Assembly: GCA_036504595.1 (NCBI GenBank)
Contig: DASXUX010000042.1
Coordinates: forward strand, 310,001 to 374,000
Source of the DNA: DASXUX01 sp036504595
GTDB taxonomy: Bacteria; Planctomycetota; SZUA-567; H5-PLA8
Direction of reading: 5' to 3'
Length of the DNA: 64,000 nt
Both the position numbers and the translations under genes were made by a program. Shown here in pieces: positions 22,681-30,245 of the stretch (its first letter is position 1; each line of letters starts with the position of its first letter). Under the pieces are notes generated by a model. The model worked only from the letters and a program-made list of their open reading frames with translations, had not been told where the DNA came from and did no database searches.

Positions 22681-25338
22681 ATGATCTCCCCTGCCGGCCA
22701 ACTTGCGCCTACCTACCTGATCGCCACATCCACCATTGAACCCGCCGCCGCGTTTCAACGCCGCCGGCCACTCTTCTGGCTGGCGCTGGCCTTCTGCGCC
22801 GGAATCACCTGCGACGCGTTCCTTGCGCCCGTTGGCCCGACGCTCGGGGGCATGGCTCTCGCCGCGCTGCTCGGAATCACAGCTCTGCTATTCTCCGGCA
22901 GCGCTGGCCTCCGTGCCGGTGGTAGCGCCGGCCTCCGTGCCGGCCGGGGCTATCTGGCTTGCGGGCTCGCGCTGGCGTTTACCGGCGGCATGTTGACTCA
23001 TGCCTTTCGCGCGCGCATTCCGCGGCCGGACGACGTCTCGCGACGCACGCCTGCCGCGCCCAGTTTTGTTTTCCTCCGCGGAAGGGTGCTCGACGTGGAC
23101 GCCGCCACTGCCACCGGCAGGGACGCCGGCGCTACCGCTGGCCGCGTCTCCATCACGCTCTCCGTCCAGGCTCTTGGACTGGACGAGAACGCGCTGAGCG
23201 CCGCTTCCGGCCGCGTGCGGTTAACCTGGCCCGTAGTAGCGCCGGCGTCCCCGCCGGTGGTGTCGGGCGAGCCGTGCCCCTCGGAGGGCGACGTGCTGGC
23301 CCTGCGTGCGCGATTGGAGGCGCCGCCTGAAATTACGCTGCCGGACTCCTTCGACACAGCCGCGTGGATGGAGAAACAGGATATTCGCCGTGTTGGCGCC
23401 GTCTTCCCGCAGAGCGTTCAGCGCGTCAGCGGCTGCCCGTGGTGGCGAGCGGATCTGGCCTGCCGCGCGCTGAGTTCGAAACTGGCGGCGCGAATCGAAG
23501 AGACGATGGCGCCATGGAGCGCCCCCGGGCGGAACGACGGCAGCCAGGCCGCACTCATGAACGCCCTGCTCTTCGGACGCCGGCAGAAAGTGGATCGCTC
23601 CGATCGCGAGGCATTCACCGTCAGCGGCACGGCGCATCTCCTCGCCATCAGCGGATTGCAGATCCAGTTCTTCGCGTTCGTGCTCTGGCAAATTTCAGCG
23701 CGCGCAGGCGTCTCGCGGCGCAAATCGGCTTTTGGAGTTCTGCTGCTGTGCTGCGCGTATTGTGTTCTGGCCGGAAGCGATCCGCCGATCCTGCGCGCAA
23801 CGGTGATGATCGCGCTTTACCTTGGCGCGCTGGTTTTTCGCCGCGAACCGGACCCCTTGAGCACGCTCGGCGCGGCGGCGTTGAGCATTCTCGCGTTCTC
23901 GCCCGCGGAGCTCTTCAACGCCGGCTTTCAACTCTCGTTCCTTGCGGTCCTCGCGCTTTTCACGCTCTACCCCGCGATGGACGCCGCGTGGGCCCAGTGG
24001 CGGCAGCAGCGGAATCTCGTGCCGGACCTGACGGCCACGCGCTCGCGCTGGAAAGACTGGCTCGCTGAATTCACGCGCACGTCGCTGTTTGTTTCGCTGG
24101 CGGCGTGGCTGGGCACCGCGCCGGTCGTGGCCTGGCACATGGGGCGTTTCGCAACGTACAGCCTGGCCGTAAATCTCGTCGCCGTCCCGCTCAGCAGCCT
24201 GTGCATGGTCGCGGGACTGGCGTTGCTCGCCGCAAGCGTTTTCGGCGTCCTGGTCGTGGCCACCGCGTGGCTGGCATTCGCGAGCATCTTTCTGCTGCAG
24301 AAGTTGATCGAGTTTTTCGCGGCTCTTCCCGGCGCGACGCTCGACCTGCCCGCGCCCGCGTGGCCGCTGGCGTTGTGCTACACGGCCGTGCTGGTGTGGA
24401 TCTGGACGGAGCGCGGGCGGCAGGCGACATTCGCGAAGCTGGCCGTGCTTTGCCCCGCCTGTCTGGCCGCGCTTTGCGCAGGAATGCTTTTCCGCGAGCC
24501 TCCGCCATCGGCAAACATCACGGTGTTGGACCTGAAGAGAGGCCGAGCCGCCCTGGTGGAAGCTTCTACTGGCGGCGCCGCGTTGATCGATGCCGGCGGC
24601 CCCGAACAAGGCGTGCAGATTGCCGAAATATTGCGCCGCCGCGGCATTCGTCATCTGGCGTTGCTGGTGCTCACAGCCGACGAGCCCGAGGCGCTCGACG
24701 GCGCGCTCGACCTGATCAAGCACGTGCCTGCTGGACGCGTCATCCTCCCGCGCGACATTTCTCCCAGCAGCACCCGCCGCGAACTGGAGCGCTATCTTGC
24801 CGAACGCAACGTGCCGTATGGACCACCCGACGTGTCGCAAGCGCTGCAGGGACCGGCGGACGTGCGCTGGGAATTCTGCGATGACGGCCCGCCGCCAGAA
24901 AAACCGGCGGTGCCGGTTTCCGGAATAGGTGGTCCTCGGACCGCGCTGTGCGTGCGAGTGGCCGTGCCCGGAGTGAAAGCGCTGTTCGTCGATGCCCGTT
25001 CCGGCGCGTCGCTGCAGCGTCTGCAGGCTCAGTGCAGCGCCAGCGGGCGGTCCCTGCAAGCCGACGTGCTCCGTTTGAGCGCCGGTGCGGGCGGGCGCTG
25101 GCCGGCGGAGTGCACGCAGATCATCCGGCAGAGCCAATGCAAAGTGGTGATTGCCGGAAGCGGCAGCGATCCCGAAGAAACTCCGGGCCTCGACTTGTCC
25201 GCTCTGGCCGAAGCGCAAGCGTTGCGCTTGCTGGCGCCGCACCGCAACGGTTCGTTGCGCCTGCAAGCCGACAACGCCGCCGGCTCCGCTCTGGTCGTGC
25301 AAGCGTTCCGCAAAGGCGTCTGGCAGGAGATTCCGTGA
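22681..25338 (+). CDS. ComEC/Rec2-family DNA-uptake channel protein with degenerate C-terminal domain
   Basis: 885 residues. N-terminal membrane helices and an OB-like periplasmic DUF4131 region (to about residue 260) are followed by the Competence membrane domain with its hallmark HLLAISGLQIQFF and many helices to about residue 600. ComEC carries single-stranded DNA across the inner membrane in natural transformation. The C-terminal metallo-beta-lactamase-like domain begins ITVLDLKRGRAALVEASTGG and keeps LIDAGG. The metal-binding HxHxDH is replaced by LTADEPEALDG, so it should not bind zinc and is probably nuclease-inactive (inference). Four copies of the 24-bp palindromic element lie in the N-terminal third (22897-23258), one a perfect-length tandem pair encoding GSAGLRAG twice. 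No strong Shine-Dalgarno was seen. Confidence 0.88.
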   Translation: MISPAGQLAPTYLIATSTIEPAAAFQRRRPLFWLALAFCAGITCDAFLAPVGPTLGGMALAALLGITALLFSGSAGLRAGGSAGLRAGRGYLACGLALAFTGGMLTHAFRARIPRPDDVSRRTPAAPSFVFLRGRVLDVDAATATGRDAGATAGRVSITLSVQALGLDENALSAASGRVRLTWPVVAPASPPVVSGEPCPSEGDVLALRARLEAPPEITLPDSFDTAAWMEKQDIRRVGAVFPQSVQRVSGCPWWRADLACRALSSKLAARIEETMAPWSAPGRNDGSQAALMNALLFGRRQKVDRSDREAFTVSGTAHLLAISGLQIQFFAFVLWQISARAGVSRRKSAFGVLLLCCAYCVLAGSDPPILRATVMIALYLGALVFRREPDPLSTLGAAALSILAFSPAELFNAGFQLSFLAVLALFTLYPAMDAAWAQWRQQRNLVPDLTATRSRWKDWLAEFTRTSLFVSLAAWLGTAPVVAWHMGRFATYSLAVNLVAVPLSSLCMVAGLALLAASVFGVLVVATAWLAFASIFLLQKLIEFFAALPGATLDLPAPAWPLALCYTAVLVWIWTERGRQATFAKLAVLCPACLAALCAGMLFREPPPSANITVLDLKRGRAALVEASTGGAALIDAGGPEQGVQIAEILRRRGIRHLALLVLTADEPEALDGALDLIKHVPAGRVILPRDISPSSTRRELERYLAERNVPYGPPDVSQALQGPADVRWEFCDDGPPPEKPAVPVSGIGGPRTALCVRVAVPGVKALFVDARSGASLQRLQAQCSASGRSLQADVLRLSAGAGGRWPAECTQIIRQSQCKVVIAGSGSDPEETPGLDLSALAEAQALRLLAPHRNGSLRLQADNAAGSALVVQAFRKGVWQEIP
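22897..22944. repeat. tandem pair of the 24-bp palindromic element, in frame
   Basis: Two adjacent forward copies (22897-22920 and 22921-22944), each encoding GSAGLRAG between membrane helices of the ComEC-like protein. Confidence 0.9.
23113..23136. repeat. 24-bp palindromic element, reverse orientation, in frame
   Basis: Reverse copy with GTCC in place of CTCC, translated as TGRDAGAT in the ComEC-like protein. Confidence 0.82.
23235..23258. repeat. 24-bp palindromic element, forward, different reading frame
   Basis: Forward copy AGTAGCGCCGGCGTCC-CCGCCGGT, read in another phase and giving VAPASPPV within the ComEC-like protein. Confidence 0.82.
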
Positions 25339-25342
25339 GGGA

Positions 25343-25405
25343 CAGCGGCAGTAGGCAGTGGCAGTAGGCAGGAGTCAGCGGCAGTAAGCAGGAGCAGGAG
25401 GCAGG
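25343..25405. repeat. tandem GGCAGTA/GCAGTAA-type repeats
   Basis: Degenerate 6-7-bp units of the GGCAGTAGGCAG type downstream of the ComEC-like gene; no inverted arm found nearby. Same unit family as 17231-17314. Confidence 0.7.
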
Positions 25406-25455
25406 ACGAGGGAGCGGCGAGCAGAACCGCGACCGTAAGGGAGCGGCCTTCGGTT

Positions 25456-25481
25456 CCCCTCTCCCCCGCGAGGGAGAGGGG
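25456..25481. terminator. CCCCTCTCCC/GGGAGAGGGG hairpin
   Basis: A 10-bp perfect stem with a 6-nt loop, followed by TTAGGGG. Possible terminator for the ComEC-like gene, or a REP-like palindrome. No long T-run. Confidence 0.5.
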
Positions 25482-25559
25482 TTAGGGGCGAGGGGGCCGA
25501 AGCGATCGGTACCTCTTAGCCGTAAGGAGCCAGCGGAGACGAATGAACCGGAGGATGAA

Positions 25560-26048
25560 TTGGGGCACTGGCTGAAGTGTCGTGGGTTCCACCTTGTCGT
25601 GATGTGCGCGCTGCTGTCGTTTGCGCCCGGCTGCGAGAAGCGCCGGGAATGTGACGGGCCGGTCTGCGCACAAGCGGCCGGCAGCACGGCCGGCACGGAG
25701 GCCGGCGCTACCACTTGGATCAAGGACGAACTCTACTTCGGCCTGAGCAAACCGGCGGTGCCGGCGTCCGGACGGGGCGGAACGATTAGCGCAGTCGAGT
25801 GGCAGCGTTTCGTGGATGAGCAGATCACGCCGGCTTTCAAGGATGGGCTGACCGTCGTAGATGCCTATGGCCAGTGGCTGAACTCAGCCGGCAGCGTTGC
25901 GAAGGAGCCGAGCAAACTGGTGATTCTGATCCACACGCCCAGCCCGGAACAAGACGCGGCCATCACGAAAATAATCGACAGCTACAAGCGTCAGTTTCAG
26001 CAGGAATCGGTGCTGTGGGTCACGTCGAAGGTGAAGGCGAAATTCTGA
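25560..26048 (+). CDS. DUF3574-family lipoprotein
   Basis: 162 residues. Translation is inferred from TTG at 25560, because CGGAGG lies 5 bases upstream and it gives a charged n-region before the lipobox (LLSFAPGC). The ATG at 25555 is out of frame and stops after six codons. The body matches the DUF3574 pattern: YFGLSKP, then ISAVEWQRFVDEQITPAFKDGLTV, VDAYGQWL, KEPSKLVILIH and QQESVLWVTSKVKAKF at the end. The function of the family is unknown. Between the lipid-attachment cysteine and the domain sits a copy of the 24-bp palindromic element (25689-25712, read AGTEAGAT), so it lies in the flexible linker. Confidence 0.82.
   Translation: MGHWLKCRGFHLVVMCALLSFAPGCEKRRECDGPVCAQAAGSTAGTEAGATTWIKDELYFGLSKPAVPASGRGGTISAVEWQRFVDEQITPAFKDGLTVVDAYGQWLNSAGSVAKEPSKLVILIHTPSPEQDAAITKIIDSYKRQFQQESVLWVTSKVKAKF
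25689..25712. repeat. 24-bp palindromic element, reverse, in frame
   Basis: Reverse copy encoding AGTEAGAT in the linker of the DUF3574 lipoprotein. Confidence 0.88.
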
Positions 26049-26052
26049 ATGA

Positions 26053-26122
26053 AGTAGCCAGTAGCCAGTAGTCAGTAGTCAGTAGTCAGTAGCCAGTAGT
26101 CAGTAGTCAGTAGGCAGTAGTC
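26053..26122. repeat. ten perfect-register heptamers (AGTAGYC)
   Basis: Ten consecutive 7-mers without register slip: AGTAGTC six times, AGTAGCC three times, AGTAGGC once. It begins five bases after the DUF3574 stop codon. No inverted arm was found before the next gene. Confidence 0.92.
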
Positions 26123-26172
26123 GGGGTGCAGTTTATAAATAAACCAAACAAAATGCGAAGATTTATGCAAAC

Positions 26173-26201
26173 TTTTTGGAACTTCTACGTCATAGTATAA
26201 A
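26173..26201 (+). promoter_or_regulatory. candidate promoter in the AT-rich region
   Basis: TTTTTG, 17-bp spacer, TATAAA. Located nearly 580 bp before nfnA, so it implies a long leader or a small untranslated RNA. Pattern match only. Confidence 0.25.
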
Positions 26202-26286
26202 GGGATATGGAGCGGCGCTCTGGTGGTGGCGTATTGGGATCTGAGCAGCAAATCTGTTAGGAAGGGACGAGCACTATTGTGCACAG

Positions 26287-26315
26287 GTGCACTCTTGGAC
26301 AGAGTTGCTGCGCGC
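26287..26315. repeat. direct repeat, copy 1 (GTGCACTYTT...ACAGA...GCGCGC)
   Basis: GTGCACTCTTGGACAGAG followed by TTGCTGCGCGC. It resembles 26447-26474 over about 28 bp, 160 bp downstream. The start GTGCAC is palindromic. Confidence 0.6.
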
Positions 26316-26446
26316 GCGGGACGGGGGACAATTCGGCGAAGTGTCCTACATGGTGCAGGTTTGGACGGAATTGTCGCGCGAAAGGTGATGGCTTAAGGCA
26401 TCGGTTTGCGAACAGAAAAGGCGCAGACCGATGGCACTTACCACAT

Positions 26447-26474
26447 GTGCACTTTTTTACAGACTTTTGCGCGC
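26447..26474. repeat. direct repeat, copy 2
   Basis: GTGCACTTTTTTACAGAC followed by TTTTGCGCGC; diverged second copy of 26287-26315. Confidence 0.6.
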
Positions 26475-26777
26475 TGATGGGGAAGCAAATCACACGAAGG
26501 AGGACACGCGGGTACACGTGTTTTTCTTCACAGAGCGACTTTGAGCTGGAGCTAGATCGTCTAGCGCGCAACGAGGGAGAAAACAGTTTTCTTTGCGGCG
26601 CTATTCGTTACGCTAACAGTGAGGAAATTACTTGGCATTTCAGCCAAGCGCATTACGATGCGGCAACGTTTCTTTCGTAACAGCGCGGTTGTCTTGCGGA
26701 GAGGCCAGCCCATTCAGCACCCCGCGCGGCTGTCGCAGTCGCCAAAGTAGAGATCAAGGAGTTGCACGCGCACGCCC

Positions 26778-27617
26778 ATGACCAAAATCCTGCAGAAACG
26801 CACGCTCGCCAAAGACATTTTTGAGATGATCGTCGATGCGCCTCAGGTTGCCGCCAAGGCGCAGCCCGGGCATTTCATCATCGCGATGGCCGACGCGGCC
26901 GGTGAGCGCGTGCCGCTGACGATCGCCGATTTTGATCGCCAGAAGGGCACGATCACGCTGGTGTTCATGGTCGTTGGCAGTTCCAGCTTGAAGCTATCGC
27001 GGCTGAAGGAAGGCGACAACCTGTATGCTTTCACCGGTCCGCTGGGGCATCCGTCGGACATCGAAAACTACGGCAAGGTGATCATGGTCGCGGGCGGCGT
27101 CGGAGCGGCGCCGGTGTACCCGATCGCTCGAGCTTTCCGCGAAAAAGGCCAGAAGGTCATCACGATTCACGGCGCTCGGACGAAGGATTTGATTTTCTGG
27201 GAAGACAAGATGCGTTCCGTGAGCGATGAGTACATCCTTACGACCGACGATGGTTCAGCGGGCCGCAAGGGACTCGTGACGGATCCGCTGAAGGAGTTGC
27301 TCGCCGCAGATACCGGCAAGCAGATCGGCTGCGTGTACGCGATCGGGCCGACGATCATGATGAAGTTCTGCGCGTTGGCCACCAAGCCCTTCGGCGCAAA
27401 GACGATTGTCAGCCTCAACACGATCATGGTCGATGGAACGGGAATGTGCGGCGGTTGCCGCGTGAGCGTCGGCGGCCAGACGCTGTTTACCTGCGTGGAC
27501 GGCCCGGAATTCGACGGTCATGCAGTGGAGTGGGACCTGCTGATGTCGCGGCAGAGAGTGTACTGTTCGGAAGAGAAGTGTTCGCTGACGCGGTACGTGG
27601 AAGCAACTAAAGTCTAG
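26778..27617 (+). CDS. nfnA: NADH-dependent ferredoxin:NADP+ oxidoreductase small subunit (NfnA / sulfide dehydrogenase SudB type)
   Basis: 279 residues, the usual length for the family. N-terminal FAD-binding barrel (GHFIIAMADAAGERVPLTIAD, with the RxPLTIxD flavin motif), then an NAD-binding domain (KVIMVAGGVGAAPVYPIARAF). The C-terminal [2Fe-2S] site is GTGMCGGCRVSVGGQTLFTC. It pairs with the glutamate-synthase-beta-like subunit encoded 103 bp downstream to make the NfnAB complex. In anaerobes that complex couples NADH, NADPH and reduced ferredoxin by flavin-based electron bifurcation in the cytoplasm. Homologous SudAB complexes have also been described as sulfide dehydrogenases, so the physiological direction is not certain. 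The stop codon TAG lies inside the first unit of a heptamer array. Confidence 0.88.
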   Translation: MTKILQKRTLAKDIFEMIVDAPQVAAKAQPGHFIIAMADAAGERVPLTIADFDRQKGTITLVFMVVGSSSLKLSRLKEGDNLYAFTGPLGHPSDIENYGKVIMVAGGVGAAPVYPIARAFREKGQKVITIHGARTKDLIFWEDKMRSVSDEYILTTDDGSAGRKGLVTDPLKELLAADTGKQIGCVYAIGPTIMMKFCALATKPFGAKTIVSLNTIMVDGTGMCGGCRVSVGGQTLFTCVDGPEFDGHAVEWDLLMSRQRVYCSEEKCSLTRYVEATKV

Positions 27618-27704
27618 AGTCTGGAAGTCTGGAGTCTGGAGTCTGGAGTCTAGGAATCACGAGCCGCAAAGACTCCAAACCCCAGACTCTCGGACGCCAG
27701 ACTT
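27611..27704. repeat. heptamer inverted-repeat hairpin (AGTCTGG type)
   Basis: Left arm 27611-27653 (AGTCTAG, AGTCTGG, an 8-mer, AGTCTGG twice, AGTCTAG) and right arm 27670-27704 (AGACTCC... CCAGACT units), complementary around a 16-nt loop. It sits between the two Nfn subunit genes, and the first unit contains the nfnA stop codon. Confidence 0.88.
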
Positions 27705-27720
27705 CTGTAAAGGAAGAACG

Positions 27721-29121
27721 ATGAAAGAAGTGGATCGCAAACACAAGACTGCCATGCCGGAACAGCCGCCGCAGGAGCGCGTCCAGAATTTCCGTGAGGT
27801 GCCGCTGGGCTACACTGACGAATTGACGCAGAAGGAAGCCGCGCGCTGCCTGGGCTGCAAGAAGCCGCCGTGCGTGGCGGGTTGTCCAGTGCAGGTGCAG
27901 ATCCCGGAATTCATCAAGCTGATCGCGACGGGCGATCTGGCGGGCGCCTCGCAGAAGATCAAAGAGACGAACTGTCTGCCGGCGATCTGCGGCCGTGTTT
28001 GCCCGCAGGAAACGCAGTGTGAGGAACTCTGCGTACTCGCCAAGAAAGGCGAGCCGGTCGGCATCGGCCGCTTGGAGCGCACCGTCGCCGACTGGGAAGC
28101 TGCGCACGGGCAGACCTCCGTTCCGACGCTGCCTCCGCCGACGGGGAAGAAGGTTGCCGTCGTCGGTTCCGGTCCGGCGGGCATCACCGTCGCGGCGGAT
28201 TTGGCGAAGCTGGGGCACGCGGTCACGATGTACGAAGCGCTGCATGAAGCCGGCGGCGTTCTCGTCTACGGCATCCCCGAGTTCCGCCTGCCGAAGGAGA
28301 TCGTTAAGCGCGAGGTCGATTACGTTTGCAGCCTGGGCGTGAAACTGGTGAAGGACTTCGTCGTCGGCACGACGGCAACGGTTGACGACTTGCTGAAAGA
28401 TTTCGACGCGGTGTTCCTCGGGACCGGCGCGGGCCTGCCGTGGTTCCTCAACATTCCGGGCGAACATTACATCGGCGTGTATTCCGCCAACGAATACCTG
28501 ACGCGTTCGAACCTGATGAAGGCGTACAAATTTCCGGAGTACGACACGCCAATCATCCGCAAGCCGCGCGTGATCACCATCGGCGGCGGCAACGTGGCGA
28601 TGGACGCGGCGCGAACGGCTCTGCGGCTGGGCGCCACGGATTCGATCATCGTCTATCGCCGTTCGCGCGAGGAGATGCCGGCGCGGGCCGAAGAAATTCA
28701 TCACGCCGAGCAGGAAGGCGTGCAGCTCAACCTGCTGCTCACGCCGATTGCGATTCACGCCGACGAAAAAGGCTGGGTGAAGGAACTGGAGTGCATTCGC
28801 AACGAACTGGGCGAGCCCGATGCGTCCGGCCGCCGCCGGCCGGTGCCGGTGAAGGACTCCAACTTCCGCATTCCCGCCGACGTGGTTATTCTCGCGATCG
28901 GGCAGAGCCCCAATCCGCTGATCCCAAAGACGACCGGCGACCTGAAGACGGGCAAGGGCGGCATCGTTGTCGTTGACGAGAAGACGATGAAGACGAGCAA
29001 GAAGGGCGTCTTCGCCGGCGGCGACGTGGCGACGGGCGGGGCGACCGTGATTCTGGCGATGGGGCAGGGGAAGATCGCAGCGCAGAACATTCACGCGTAT
29101 TTGACGACGGGTGTCTGGTAG
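27721..29121 (+). CDS. nfnB: NADPH-dependent oxidoreductase large subunit (NfnB / GltA type)
   Basis: 466 residues. The N-terminus carries the cysteine set for two [4Fe-4S] clusters: CLGCKKPPCVAGCP and CLPAICGRVCPQETQCEELC. Two nucleotide-binding folds follow: VAVVGSGPAGITVAADLAKLGH for FAD and VITIGGGNVAMDAARTALRLG for NADPH. GGVFAGGDVATG-like residues near the C-terminus close the FAD site. The family also contains the small subunit of NADPH glutamate synthase, but the adjacent nfnA-type gene and the absence of a large GltB subunit favour NfnB. Ribosome binding site AAGGAAGAACG precedes the ATG. The complex would balance NADH, NADPH and ferredoxin pools. Confidence 0.88.
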   Translation: MKEVDRKHKTAMPEQPPQERVQNFREVPLGYTDELTQKEAARCLGCKKPPCVAGCPVQVQIPEFIKLIATGDLAGASQKIKETNCLPAICGRVCPQETQCEELCVLAKKGEPVGIGRLERTVADWEAAHGQTSVPTLPPPTGKKVAVVGSGPAGITVAADLAKLGHAVTMYEALHEAGGVLVYGIPEFRLPKEIVKREVDYVCSLGVKLVKDFVVGTTATVDDLLKDFDAVFLGTGAGLPWFLNIPGEHYIGVYSANEYLTRSNLMKAYKFPEYDTPIIRKPRVITIGGGNVAMDAARTALRLGATDSIIVYRRSREEMPARAEEIHHAEQEGVQLNLLLTPIAIHADEKGWVKELECIRNELGEPDASGRRRPVPVKDSNFRIPADVVILAIGQSPNPLIPKTTGDLKTGKGGIVVVDEKTMKTSKKGVFAGGDVATGGATVILAMGQGKIAAQNIHAYLTTGVW

Positions 29122-29170
29122 TCTGGTGTCTGGGTTAAACAGCAGCGCACCAGAAACGAGAAACCAGAAA
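29113..29170. repeat. weak inverted repeat of GTCTGGT-type units
   Basis: GTCTGGTAGTCTGGTGTCTGG at the nfnB stop codon, with a partly complementary ACCAGAAACGAGAAACCAGA at about 29149-29168. Less regular than the other heptamer hairpins. Confidence 0.5.
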
Positions 29171-29245
29171 GAAGAGACTCTGTTCGCCGTTGCACATTCG
29201 CCAACCCGAGATTACAACGCTGAAATCGCTGGCTAGAGGTAAACT

Positions 29246-30235
29246 GTGGGCGGCACGTGGTGGTGGGTTGGCTTTTGCGCGTTCGTGGCCGTCATGCTGG
29301 CCCTCGATCTGGGTATCTTTCAGCGTAAAGCTCATGAAGTCCGGTTCAAGGAAGCGCTCACCTGGACCATCGTCTGGGTGCTGTTGGCGCTGGGTTTTGC
29401 GGGGCTGGTCTATCACCAACGCGGCGCCGAAGACGCACTGCAATTCGTGACCGGCTATCTGGTCGAAGAGTCGCTCAGCGTCGATAACCTCTTTGTCTTC
29501 CTGCTGATTTTTTCGTACTTCAAAGTGCCGCCGGTCCAACAGCATCGCGTGCTATTCTGGGGCGTGCTCGGAGCTCTGGTTTTGCGTGGGGTTTTTATCG
29601 CCGCAGGCGTGGCGCTGGTGCACAGATTTCATTGGGTCATCTTCGTCTTCGGCGGATTTCTGGTCATCGCCGGCATCAAGCTGTTCTTCCACAAAGAAGA
29701 GGAGCAGGATCTATCGAAGAACATCATCTTGCGTTGGCTCAAGCGCCTGATTCCGATCACGCACGAGTACTTCGGAGAGCATTTCTTCGTGAAGACCGAC
29801 GCCGATGGACAGGTTAAACACGACGGAGGGGCGGAGGCAGGACTGCCGTCGCTGAAACTGCTCGCCACGCCGCTGTTTGCCACGCTGGTCGTTGTGGAGG
29901 CCAGCGACGTCATTTTTGCGTTCGATTCGATTCCCGCGATCCTCGCGATCAGCACCGACACGTTCATCGTCTATACGTCGAACATTTTTGCGATCATGGG
30001 ACTGCGCTCGCTGTATTTTTGCCTCGCCGGCGTGATGAATCTGTTCCGGTTCCTGAAATACGGTCTGGCCATCATCCTGACCTTCATTGGCGTGAAGATG
30101 CTGATTCAGGATTACTACAAAATCCCGACGCTCTGGTCGCTGGCGGCCGTTGGCGGAATCCTCTTTGTCTCTATTGTCGTCTCGCTGCTGTGGGCTCCGC
30201 GTACCGGTAACGAAGCGCCAACAGCCAGGAATTAA
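29246..30235 (+). CDS. TerC-family integral membrane protein
   Basis: 329 residues. GTG start at 29246 preceded by AGAGGT; the product begins MGGTWWWVGFCAFVAVMLALDLGIF. It has about eight to nine membrane helices and the TerC signatures YLVEESLSVDNLFVFLLIF, VLGALVLRGVFI, VVVEASDVIFAFDSIPAILAIS and YTSNIFAIMGLRSLYF, with the conserved acidic residues in membrane segments. TerC proteins were named for tellurium resistance. More recent work links the family to metal, especially manganese, efflux and loading of exported proteins. The substrate here is unknown. It ends 10 bp from the convergent large secreted protein gene. Confidence 0.93.
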   Translation: MGGTWWWVGFCAFVAVMLALDLGIFQRKAHEVRFKEALTWTIVWVLLALGFAGLVYHQRGAEDALQFVTGYLVEESLSVDNLFVFLLIFSYFKVPPVQQHRVLFWGVLGALVLRGVFIAAGVALVHRFHWVIFVFGGFLVIAGIKLFFHKEEEQDLSKNIILRWLKRLIPITHEYFGEHFFVKTDADGQVKHDGGAEAGLPSLKLLATPLFATLVVVEASDVIFAFDSIPAILAISTDTFIVYTSNIFAIMGLRSLYFCLAGVMNLFRFLKYGLAIILTFIGVKMLIQDYYKIPTLWSLAAVGGILFVSIVVSLLWAPRTGNEAPTARN

Positions 30236-30245
30236 GGGTCAGGAG

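Larger units (their letters stand above)
26123..26777. other. AT-richer intergenic region upstream of nfnA
   Basis: About 655 bp with clearly lower GC than its surroundings, especially 26125-26210. No convincing gene: the open frames here have atypical codon use and no recognisable product. It contains a candidate promoter (26173-26201) and a diverged direct repeat starting GTGCACT (26287-26315 and 26447-26474). AAGGAG at 26755-26760 may be the nfnA ribosome binding site, though 17 nt is long spacing. Confidence 0.55.

Noticed and set aside
25555..25575. ATG-started mini-frame MNWGTG overlapping the DUF3574 gene start
   Set aside because: It shares the ribosome binding site, but six codons with no family pattern is more likely chance; the TTG five bases later gives a proper lipoprotein leader.
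26053..26122. Possible CRISPR array
   Set aside because: The 7-bp units are contiguous with no spacers, and no cas gene is present in the window.
26072..26284. Minus-strand frame of 70 codons
   Set aside because: Its C-terminal part is only the translated AGTAGTC heptamer array (LLTTDYWLLTTDY).
26279..26680. Plus-strand frame of 133 codons in the AT-rich gap, and an overlapping minus-strand frame 26257-26571
   Set aside because: Atypical codon use, no ribosome binding site, no recognisable domain; the start lies within a direct repeat.
27721..29121. Assignment as the glutamate synthase small subunit
   Set aside because: The sequence fits, but no large GltB subunit is adjacent, while the NfnA-type small subunit is directly upstream.
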